34,677 nucleotides of DNA. Origin: DAOTMI01 sp964605545. Lineage in GTDB: Bacteria > Patescibacteriota > Microgenomatia > UBA12405. Position 1 is the stretch's first letter, and each line of letters starts with the position of its first letter. The stretch spans positions 1 to 34,677 of the forward strand of contig CAZSCX010000004.1 of the NCBI GenBank assembly GCA_964605545.1, written 5' to 3'. Below are positions 7,933 to 13,765 of the stretch, piece by piece. The notes below the pieces were generated by a model. The model did no database searches. It saw only the letters and a list, made by a program, of their open reading frames with translations, and was not told the DNA's origin. The translations under genes were made by a program, and so were the position numbers.

Positions 7933-8444
7933 TATCTTCGTTTTTCCGCCCCAATCGTCGTATCCTCGTCATGCCCAGCCAAAACTATCGTTTCTTCTGG
8001 CAATTCCAAAAGTTTTTTTATACTTTCCAAATCCTCGTTTCTAGTCGGCAAATCTTTAAACAAGGTATCCCCCGTAAACACCACCCCTAGTAGGGGAGAG
8101 TAAAAACAAACACTATCAGTAGTGTGCCCAGGTGTTCTGATAACTTGAAAATCAAAGATTTTAGTCTCCCTTTTGTCAAAGGGAGAAACCCCGCCTCGGC
8201 GGGGAGAGGGATTTAAAATTGAAATCTTATAAATCAACTTTAATGGCAAAACCGCCCTAGTATGGTCCGGATGTCTATGAGTCAGCAAAATCCCTATCGG
8301 TTTTAAATGTCTATTTTCTATCTCGTCAGATATAAACTCAGCCTCATCTCCCGGATCGATTATAACTACATTTTTATCTTTGTCCCATACCAAATAACAA
8401 TTAGTTTTCATCTCTCCCACTATTAACTTTTCGTAATTTAACAT
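7929..8444 (-). CDS. Metallo-beta-lactamase-fold hydrolase (glyoxalase II-like) carrying an in-frame palindromic element
   Basis: Zinc-dependent hydrolase of the MBL superfamily, 171 residues. Motifs in order: IIDPGDEAE near 28-36, the zinc motif HRHPDH at 56-61, TPGH at 104-107, FTGDTLF and a terminal AGHDEDT. The pattern is that of small glyoxalase II-like hydrolases; the substrate is unknown. Residues 76-96 (including NPSPRRGG and SPFDKRE) are encoded by copy R1 of the repeat family described below. They fall in the variable region between the two metal-binding halves. The ATG at 8444 has TATAAT 6 nt upstream, sharing a palindrome with the divergent lipoprotein promoter. Confidence 0.9.
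   Translation of the reverse strand: MLNYEKLIVGEMKTNCYLVWDKDKNVVIIDPGDEAEFISDEIENRHLKPIGILLTHRHPDHTRAVLPLKLIYKISILNPSPRRGGVSPFDKRETKIFDFQVIRTPGHTTDSVCFYSPLLGVVFTGDTLFKDLPTRNEDLESIKKLLELPEETIVLAGHDEDTTIGAEKRRY
8157..8219 (+). repeat. Palindromic element copy R1, inside the MBL hydrolase gene
   Basis: A 63-nt (21-codon) element with two hairpins. Hairpin 1 has a 9-bp stem (8165-8173 with 8178-8186) and loop TGTC. Hairpin 2 is CCCCGCC (8189-8195) with GGCGGGG (8198-8204). The ends are AT-rich (GATTTTAG on the left, GGGATTTAAAAT on the right). It matches R4 at the window end in order, spacing and core TTTYGTCAAA. GC content is far above the surrounding gene. Confidence 0.85.
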
Positions 8445-8450
8445 AAATCA

Positions 8451-8458
8451 ATTATAAT
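8451..8458. promoter_or_regulatory. Palindrome ATTATAAT carrying two divergent -10 boxes
   Basis: TATAAT on the plus strand (8453-8458) ends 8 nt before the lipoprotein ATG 8467. TATAAT on the minus strand (8456 down to 8451) ends 6 nt before the hydrolase ATG 8444. The hexamers overlap by 4 bp in a 22-nt intergenic region, so the two promoters should exclude each other. Both transcripts would be leaderless or nearly so. Confidence 0.65.
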
Positions 8459-8466
8459 ATAACTAT

Positions 8467-9093
8467 ATGAAAGCACTAATTATTGTCTTTTGTTCCTTAT
8501 TTTTATTCGGTTGTGGAAGCAAAAAAACCAAAACTGAAAATTTTACCGATTTTGGCAACGACGAAACACAAGTAGAAGATATATCCCAATATACCGATAA
8601 ACTAGCCAAAGAAAAAATTGAAATCAGCAAAAACATAAATCAAAATCAGGATTTTTCAATTATTTTTAAAACATATGATCCGGATGGTCAAGGCAAAGCC
8701 ACTTTTAAAGCCAAATCAATCAAAGAAATTGCCGATGTTGACAGTCGCACTGCCGAGGAAGGTAAGAAATTAATTTTGGTCGAAATTGCTATTCAAGGCA
8801 ATACTCAAAACAAAGGTATGCCTTCTACTTTTAACCAAATTGGCGATAAACCTTCGCCCCAGTTTGTTTTAATAGATAAAAGCAAGAATGAATCATTTAC
8901 CGAAACTAATTATTTTTCTACTGCATACACTGCCTACAAAAAATTATTTGAGTTGGACAAAATTACCCTTGATCACGATCAATGGGTAAACACTGCTCTT
9001 GTCTTTGAAATAGACAAAAATTTAACCCCCGATTTAGCTTTCAGATTTACCAATATAGAAGGCAAAACAGAATTTTATGACATTAAAGAATAG
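8467..9093 (+). CDS. Lipoprotein with DUF4352-like domain
   Basis: The N-terminus has a lysine, a hydrophobic core and the lipobox LFGC (Cys at residue 16), so the protein should be lipidated and held at the outer face of the membrane. A Lys/Glu-rich linker leads to a beta-sandwich-like domain (about 60-208) with the GKKLILVEIAIQ strand typical of DUF4352-type domains. Length is 208 residues. Function is unknown. A TATAAT 8 nt before the ATG indicates a near-leaderless mRNA. The end overlaps the RRM gene by 17 nt, suggesting coupling. Confidence 0.82.
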   Translation: MKALIIVFCSLFLFGCGSKKTKTENFTDFGNDETQVEDISQYTDKLAKEKIEISKNINQNQDFSIIFKTYDPDGQGKATFKAKSIKEIADVDSRTAEEGKKLILVEIAIQGNTQNKGMPSTFNQIGDKPSPQFVLIDKSKNESFTETNYFSTAYTAYKKLFELDKITLDHDQWVNTALVFEIDKNLTPDLAFRFTNIEGKTEFYDIKE

Positions 9094-9496
9094 ACTTTTT
9101 GTTGGTAGCTTACCTTATAATTACACCGAAAGTGAATTATTAAAATTATTTGTCACCGAAGGCAAGGTTATTGACGTTAGAATTATCAAAAATCCTTGGG
9201 GTCGAAGTCGTGGTATGGGTTATGTCCAGTTCGAATTGGAAGAAGATGCTTTACGGGCCAAAGAAAAATATCATAATTGGCGTCTTGGTGAATTAAAAAT
9301 AATTGTTGATTTTGCCAAAGATGATCCAGCCTTGGGTCCCAATGCCAAAAAATCACAAAAACCAGAAAAATCTGTTATTACTCGTTCACCAAACAATTCT
9401 CACGTTAGACAATCTGTCTATGAACAACGTCATTTCGGCTCTAAAGTCGGCAAAAAATTCTCTAGTCGGACTAAGTCCACTCGACGGAGTCACTGA
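9077..9496 (+). CDS. RRM-domain RNA-binding protein
   Basis: Single RNA-recognition motif at about residues 5-82 with both signature strands: RNP2 as RLFVGSLP and RNP1 as RGMGYVQFE. A basic, Ser/Arg/Lys-rich tail follows (about 95-139), plausible as an extra RNA-contacting segment. Bacterial single-RRM proteins bind single-stranded RNA, but the targets here are unknown. The start lies inside the end of the lipoprotein gene. The last 77 nt overlap the dihydrouridine synthase gene in another frame, so the tail and the Dus N-terminus share DNA. Confidence 0.9.
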   Translation: MTLKNRLFVGSLPYNYTESELLKLFVTEGKVIDVRIIKNPWGRSRGMGYVQFELEEDALRAKEKYHNWRLGELKIIVDFAKDDPALGPNAKKSQKPEKSVITRSPNNSHVRQSVYEQRHFGSKVGKKFSSRTKSTRRSH

Positions 9497-10343
9497 CGAA
9501 CCTTTTCGTCTCGTCCAATGTCAAATTGCCAAGCCAGATCTAATTTTTACTGAATTTGTTTCTGCCGAAGGTATTACTCACGGTGCCAAAAAACTTTATA
9601 ACACCCTAAAATATAGTGAAATTGAGAGACCGATAATCGCTCAATTATTCGGTAAAGATCCTGCAAGTTTTTTTGTTGCTGCTCAAAAAATTTTAGATCT
9701 TGGTTTTGATGGCATTGATATTAATATGGGTTGTCCCGCTAAAACTGTTACTCAGCATGGATCCGGCGCCGCTTTAATCGAAAAACCCGATTTGGCCAAA
9801 AAAATTATCAAAGAAGTCAAAAAAGCCGTTAAGAACAAAATTACGGTTTCTGTCAAAACTAGATTAGGGGATGAAAAATGGTTTCCTTTTTTACTCGATC
9901 AAGGTTTAGATTTTTTAATCATTCATGGTCGTACTTTGAAACAAGGCTATTCCGGCACGGCCGATTGGTCACAAATTTCCAAAGTGGCCAAAATTTCCAA
10001 AATTCCCATTATTGGCAACGGTGATATTCAAAATCGAAAAATGGGCGAAGAATATTGTCGCCAATACGGCGTTTGGGGTGTTTTGATTGGTAGAGCCGCT
10101 ATGGGCAATCCCTGGGTCTTTAATAACCATCTTCCCACTCCCAAAGAGCGTTTTACTACTGCCGCACTTCATGCTCAAATATTTTGCGATATTTTCCCCG
10201 AAAGACGTTTTGATTCTATGCGTAAACATTTTCTTCTTTATGCTTCCGGTTTACCCAATGCCAAAAAATTACGTAGTAGAATTATTGTTTGTAATTCGGT
10301 TGCCGATTTTTTGGCGCTTGAACAAGACTTCCTCAGCTGCTAG
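9420..10343 (+). CDS. dus: tRNA-dihydrouridine synthase (Dus family)
   Basis: FMN-dependent enzyme reducing specific uridines in the tRNA D-loop. The TIM-barrel motifs are present in order: LSPLDGVTD near residue 20, a QLFGKDP segment, DINMGCPAKTV with the catalytic Cys, SVKTRLG, HGRTLKQGYSG, GNGDI and GRAAMGNPW. The start is placed at ATG 9420 (307 residues), because the family begins about 15-20 residues before the L-x-P-x-x-G-V-T-D motif; the open frame upstream to 9303 looks like overlap with the RRM gene. Length is near the DusB/DusA norm with a short C-terminal helical part. The subfamily is not certain. Confidence 0.92.
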   Translation: MNNVISALKSAKNSLVGLSPLDGVTDEPFRLVQCQIAKPDLIFTEFVSAEGITHGAKKLYNTLKYSEIERPIIAQLFGKDPASFFVAAQKILDLGFDGIDINMGCPAKTVTQHGSGAALIEKPDLAKKIIKEVKKAVKNKITVSVKTRLGDEKWFPFLLDQGLDFLIIHGRTLKQGYSGTADWSQISKVAKISKIPIIGNGDIQNRKMGEEYCRQYGVWGVLIGRAAMGNPWVFNNHLPTPKERFTTAALHAQIFCDIFPERRFDSMRKHFLLYASGLPNAKKLRSRIIVCNSVADFLALEQDFLSC

Positions 10344-10354
10344 AGTATTAAAGT

Positions 10355-10726
10355 ATGAATGAATTAGAAAATCTAATCAATGCTCACAATACTCGTTTAC
10401 AAAATCTCGAAAAAGACCTAAAACCTTTAAAAGAAATGCTTTCTGACATGATGGCCAACGATGAAGAATATACTCTTGCAGACCAAGAATCTAAAAAAGC
10501 CAGTAAGGTCAAAACTGTCGCCAAAAAGAAATTTCTTGCTCGGCCTGAAGCTGTTTCTTTGATGGACAAAATAAAGGATCTCCAGTATCAGATTAAAGAA
10601 ATTAAAGTTTCTCTTTCCGATTATCTCGGTCAATATATGAGAGAAAATAATACCAATCAAATTGCTGCACCCGATGGTACTTTTTTAAAAATTATTTATT
10701 CGGCAAAATTAGTTAAAGGAGAATAA
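10355..10726 (+). CDS. Hypothetical coiled-coil protein
   Basis: A 123-residue protein dominated by charged helices with heptad-like spacing (about 1-35 and 65-100), separated by a Lys-rich stretch. The final part (NQIAAPDGTFLKIIYSAKLVKGE region) looks beta-like. I do not recognise a family. It starts 11 nt after dus and ends 1 nt before thioredoxin, and its last codons contain the thioredoxin ribosome-binding site, so it is probably part of the same transcript. Confidence 0.75.
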   Translation: MNELENLINAHNTRLQNLEKDLKPLKEMLSDMMANDEEYTLADQESKKASKVKTVAKKKFLARPEAVSLMDKIKDLQYQIKEIKVSLSDYLGQYMRENNTNQIAAPDGTFLKIIYSAKLVKGE

Positions 10727-10727
10727 A

Positions 10728-11009
10728 ATGACCACCATAATTAATACAGGTATTACTTTAGTTGACTTTTGGGCCCCTTGGTGTGGTCCTTGTCAAATGT
10801 TAGGACCTATCATTGAAGAATTAAAAAACGAACTTGGTGATAAAGTAAATGTCCAGAAAGTCAATGTCGATGAAGAACAAGCTTTGGCCGAAAAATATGG
10901 CATTTCAAGTATTCCCGCTGTTTTAATTTTCAAAGACGGAGAATTAAAAGAAACAATAATTGGCTTCCGACCCAAACAAGACTATCTCGACGCTTTAAAC
11001 AAAATCTAA
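10728..11009 (+). CDS. trxA: Thioredoxin
   Basis: Small thiol-disulfide oxidoreductase of 93 residues. The active site is WCGPC (about 18-22), preceded by VDFWAP; the cis-proline is in SSIPAVLIF, and the FKDGE and terminal helix are intact. It is about 10-15 residues shorter than E. coli thioredoxin at the N-terminus, so the first strand is trimmed. It has a clear Shine-Dalgarno sequence, AAAGGAG about 7 nt before ATG 10728, one of only two obvious ones in the window. This fits an internal operon gene that cannot use leaderless initiation. Confidence 0.95.
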   Translation: MTTIINTGITLVDFWAPWCGPCQMLGPIIEELKNELGDKVNVQKVNVDEEQALAEKYGISSIPAVLIFKDGELKETIIGFRPKQDYLDALNKI

Positions 11010-11012
11010 TCT

Positions 11013-11080
11013 TATTTAAAATCCCCCGCTCCTGCCTGCCGGCACGTCGCCGCCCCCTTTGACAAAAGGGGGCAAAAATC
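11013..11080 (-). repeat. Palindromic element copy R2
   Basis: Same family as R1 in the opposite orientation. A 9-bp hairpin (11052-11060 with 11065-11073) has loop GACA; read on the minus strand the core is TTTTGTCAAA. The outer end TTTAAAATCCC matches the R1 and R4 ends. The segment corresponding to hairpin 2 (11025-11051) is GC-rich but diverged. Confidence 0.75.
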
Positions 11081-11136
11081 CCTCTTTCGTCAAAGAGGGA
11101 TGTCTCGAGCTTGCCGAGAGACAGGGAGATTTTAAT
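11074..11136 (+). repeat. Palindromic element copy R3
   Basis: Same family in the plus orientation, head to head with R2. A 10-bp hairpin (11078-11087 with 11092-11101) has loop CGTC and core TTTCGTCAAA. A second hairpin uses TGTCTC (11101-11106) with GAGACA (11117-11122). The right end GGGAGATTTTAAT runs directly into the obg promoter. Confidence 0.78.
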
Positions 11137-11144
11137 GATATAAT
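11136..11144 (+). promoter_or_regulatory. Extended -10 promoter of obg
   Basis: TGATATAAT (TGn plus TATAAT at 11139-11144) ends 6 nt before ATG 11151. It abuts repeat copy R3, so the repeat lies where a -35 box or upstream regulator would bind. A leaderless mRNA is expected. Confidence 0.6.
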
Positions 11145-11150
11145 GTTTTC

Positions 11151-12083
11151 ATGTTAGTCGATGAAATTCAAATAGTAATAAAAGCCGGAAACGGCGGCAA
11201 TGGTTTTGTTCATTTTTATCACGACAAAAATCGACCTAAGGGCGGGCCCGATGGTGGTGATGGTGGTAAAGGCGGTGATGTTTTTTTTATTGCCGTTGAT
11301 GACATTTCCCGTCTCAATCGTTTTCGTCATATGAAACACTATGAAGCTGAGAATGGTGAAAAGGGAGGGAGAAACCAACGCACTGGCAAAGACGGACAAG
11401 ATTTAATTTTAGAAGTTCCTGTTGGAACGATTGCTACTTATGACAATGGTACAAGTGTTGAATTACTAAAAAGCGGCCAAAAAGTATTAATGGCTCGTGG
11501 TGGTACTGGGGGTAAAGGTAACTATAAATTTCGTTCTGCTACCAATCAACAGCCCCAGGAAGCCCAAAAAGGCCATCAAACCGATTATAAAAAACTTTTT
11601 TTACAACTAAAACTTATTGCTCAAGTTGGTTTAATAGGTTTACCAAATGCCGGTAAATCCACTCTTTTAAATGAATTAACTAATGCTCATGCTAAAACAG
11701 CCAACTATCAATTTACCACTCTTGAACCAAATCTTGGAGTTATGAAAAATGGAAAAATTATTGCTGATATTCCTGGATTAATTGAAGGAGCTGCTTATGG
11801 TAAGGGATTGGGAGTAAAATTTTTAAAACACATAGAACGCACTAATTTGTTGGTTCATTGTCTTGCTGCTGATTCTCCTGATTTAAAAAAAGACTACCAA
11901 ACTATTCGTCAAGAATTGGCCAATTACAGCTCGGCTTTAATTGAAAAACCGGAAATAATTGTTGTTACCAAAACAGATTTAGTTACCAAAATACCCTCAT
12001 TCAAATACGACACCACTGTCACTATCTTGGACGACAATTCAATAAAAAAATTAAGCGATCTTATTTCCTCAAAGCTTTCTTAG
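11151..12083 (+). CDS. obg: Obg GTPase, form without OCT domain
   Basis: Ribosome-associated GTPase involved in large-subunit assembly. The N-terminal Obg fold (about 1-155) shows the Gly-rich signature, with KAGNGGNG and GGDGGKGGDV. The G domain follows: G1 GLPNAGKST, G3 DIPGLIEGA and G4 as TKTD where NKxD is usual. The G5 SA motif is not obvious. At 310 residues it ends right after the G domain, lacking the C-terminal OCT domain of longer homologues. It is preceded by the R2/R3 repeat pair and a leaderless-type promoter. The 3' end overlaps the convergent 58-residue gene by 23 bp. Confidence 0.95.
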   Translation: MLVDEIQIVIKAGNGGNGFVHFYHDKNRPKGGPDGGDGGKGGDVFFIAVDDISRLNRFRHMKHYEAENGEKGGRNQRTGKDGQDLILEVPVGTIATYDNGTSVELLKSGQKVLMARGGTGGKGNYKFRSATNQQPQEAQKGHQTDYKKLFLQLKLIAQVGLIGLPNAGKSTLLNELTNAHAKTANYQFTTLEPNLGVMKNGKIIADIPGLIEGAAYGKGLGVKFLKHIERTNLLVHCLAADSPDLKKDYQTIRQELANYSSALIEKPEIIVVTKTDLVTKIPSFKYDTTVTILDDNSIKKLSDLISSKLS

Positions 12084-12237
12084 CCTTTGAGACCATTTTT
12101 TTATATGTTTTGCTTTTTGAAATTTTCTTAGCCCCTTGTTTCACTTCATCTCCAGCCAACACTCCGCCAATGAAACCGCTGATAGCGCCAATAATACTTC
12201 CAGCCAAAAAGCCATTTGATTTATTTTTCTTTTTCAT
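12061..12237 (-). CDS. YtxH-like small membrane protein, 58 residues
   Basis: Read on the minus strand from ATG 12237 to TAA 12061. A short Lys-rich N-terminus is followed by one Gly/Ala-rich hydrophobic helix (GFLAGSIIGAISGFIGG) and a strongly basic tail (VKQGAKKISKSK ... SKAKKALRK). This is the layout of YtxH-like and similar small glycine-zipper proteins. The function is unknown. It is below the length cut-off of most gene callers. It overlaps the 3' end of obg by 23 bp. Confidence 0.78.
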   Translation of the reverse strand: MKKKNKSNGFLAGSIIGAISGFIGGVLAGDEVKQGAKKISKSKTYKKMVSKAKKALRK

Positions 12238-12255
12238 AATTATATTAAGTCTAAA

Positions 12256-13350
12256 TTATTTCAATTCTTGTGTCAAGAATGGGATTTCCATTTCATCCTT
12301 ACTCATCCCTCCGTGATAACTTTTATGTCTTAATTCATATATTCCTTTTTTATACCACCAAACAGAATTATTAGATAAAGGTCTAATAATAATATTGCCA
12401 ATTCTTTCTTTATGGCAATTTAGTTTTATTATCTTTTCGGACTTGTCTACCAATGCAATATTTTTAAGCTTTTCTTTTAACAAAATAAAAGCTTTCTCTA
12501 CATATTCAGGTTTTATATACAAAAATGCACATCGGCATGATCCGCCTATGTATAATTTTTTACCATTTTTATTTTCCCGAATCATTTCGTTAATTTCCGG
12601 AATTTCATTATTAATATAAAAAGTTTTGTTTTTATCGATATCAATATGTCCATGATCGGCTATTACGATAAATAAAGTATTTTTTCGATAATCACTTTTT
12701 TGCTTTTCAAACCATTTCAAATTTCTTTTTATATGATTTAATTCATTTTTAACAATTTTTGATTTACTGCCATATTGATGTAATTTATTGTCAAAGTGAT
12801 CATAATAAAAATAAATATAATTTTTATTATTTTGATTATTTTTTAATATTTTATTTATTTCTTTAAACCCTGTTCTTAAATCTGAAACAATCGGTACTAA
12901 ATTAAATCCATGACCAACAATTTCTGTATAACTTGAAAAACAATATTCTTTATTTTGAACTAACCATGGGGTAATTTTTTTATCTTTCATTTTATCTGTC
13001 CATTTCCCTTTTTCAAAAATTTGTTTTGGATCTAATTTTAAGGTATTTCTTATTCTATCCTTGGCATAAGAATACAAAAGCGGTTTAATCATATCATCAA
13101 CCTCTTTATCGTAGTATTCCCATTCGGGCATACCATGTTCTCCTAAAGGTAATGAAGATAAAATGCTTGTTACGTGTACAACAGTTGTCGATGGAAATTG
13201 AGACAAAATCTTTTTTCCATTTTTAAAAAATTTCCATCCCAATGCATCACAAAAAAACAAAACCACATTCTGGTATTTTAAAAATGCCTTATCGACAAAG
13301 TTTGGTATCTCTTCAAACTTATTCGGTAGCTGTCCAATATTTTTGGTCAT
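12256..13350 (-). CDS. Alkaline phosphatase superfamily (type I phosphodiesterase/nucleotide pyrophosphatase-like) enzyme
   Basis: A 364-residue metal-dependent hydrolase of phosphate mono- or diesters. Superfamily landmarks: FFCDALGW with metal ligand Asp35, STTVVHVTS with the Thr nucleophile near 55-56, YYDHFDNKLHQYG near the middle, ADHGH in the second metal site and HGGMSKDEM near the C-terminus. No signal peptide or membrane helix is visible, so it may act in the cytoplasm. The start overlaps the upstream DUF4340-like gene by 32 nt, and it is the last gene of the era-ABC-gld cluster. Substrate unknown. Confidence 0.85.
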   Translation of the reverse strand: MTKNIGQLPNKFEEIPNFVDKAFLKYQNVVLFFCDALGWKFFKNGKKILSQFPSTTVVHVTSILSSLPLGEHGMPEWEYYDKEVDDMIKPLLYSYAKDRIRNTLKLDPKQIFEKGKWTDKMKDKKITPWLVQNKEYCFSSYTEIVGHGFNLVPIVSDLRTGFKEINKILKNNQNNKNYIYFYYDHFDNKLHQYGSKSKIVKNELNHIKRNLKWFEKQKSDYRKNTLFIVIADHGHIDIDKNKTFYINNEIPEINEMIRENKNGKKLYIGGSCRCAFLYIKPEYVEKAFILLKEKLKNIALVDKSEKIIKLNCHKERIGNIIIRPLSNNSVWWYKKGIYELRHKSYHGGMSKDEMEIPFLTQELK

Positions 13351-13765
13351 TTATATTGTTTTTATCAATAATAACATCAATTTTGTATACTACTTCCTCG
13401 CCTGGTTTCTTTACCAACGTTCCCAAATAGTCGCTACTAATATTCCCAATTTCTAATTCCTTTCCGTTAATTTTTAAAATTATTTTTTCCTCACCAAAGC
13501 CCAAAGATCCAAATTTTTCCTTATTGGTGGAAACCAGTCCAATAATTTTAATCGTTTGCCATCTATCCAAAGTTGCTTTCATTACTTCTTGTCTCAGCTG
13601 TGCATCTTCTCTTTTATAACATTTATCATTAACACAAAATTCATTAATAATTTTTCCAAAATATTCTTTTTCTTTAAATTTAAAAAAATCTAGTTTATAA
13701 AAAATTCCAAACACCAATATTAAAATTCCCAAAAAACTAAGAACAACAAAAAGTTTATTCTTCAT
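13319..13765 (-). CDS. Membrane-anchored DUF4340-like protein
   Basis: 148 residues with an N-terminal membrane helix (about 5-24) and an extracytoplasmic beta-rich part. The VSTNKEKFGSLGFGEEKIILKI...ELEIGNISSDYLGTLVKK layout resembles one repeat of DUF4340 proteins, which commonly follow gldG-like genes. The assignment rests on this pattern and on gene order, since the gene starts inside the end of the GldFG gene (11-nt overlap). It is shorter than typical DUF4340 proteins, as if only one module were kept. Its role in the transporter is unknown. Confidence 0.6.
   Translation of the reverse strand: MKNKLFVVLSFLGILILVFGIFYKLDFFKFKEKEYFGKIINEFCVNDKCYKREDAQLRQEVMKATLDRWQTIKIIGLVSTNKEKFGSLGFGEEKIILKINGKELEIGNISSDYLGTLVKKPGEEVVYKIDVIIDKNNINDQKYWTATE

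Noticed and set aside
8085..8100. Short CCCCTAGTAGGGG palindrome in the hydrolase gene
   Set aside because: It encodes the normal loop before FTGD in MBL-fold proteins; no insertion is needed to explain it.
9303..9419. N-terminal extension of the dihydrouridine synthase frame
   Set aside because: It lies wholly within the RRM gene, and the family begins close to the L-x-P-x-x-G-V-T-D motif, so ATG 9420 is preferred.
11052..11101. Hairpins of R2/R3 as an intrinsic terminator of thioredoxin
   Set aside because: No T-run follows either stem in the direction of transcription; the repeat explanation is stronger.
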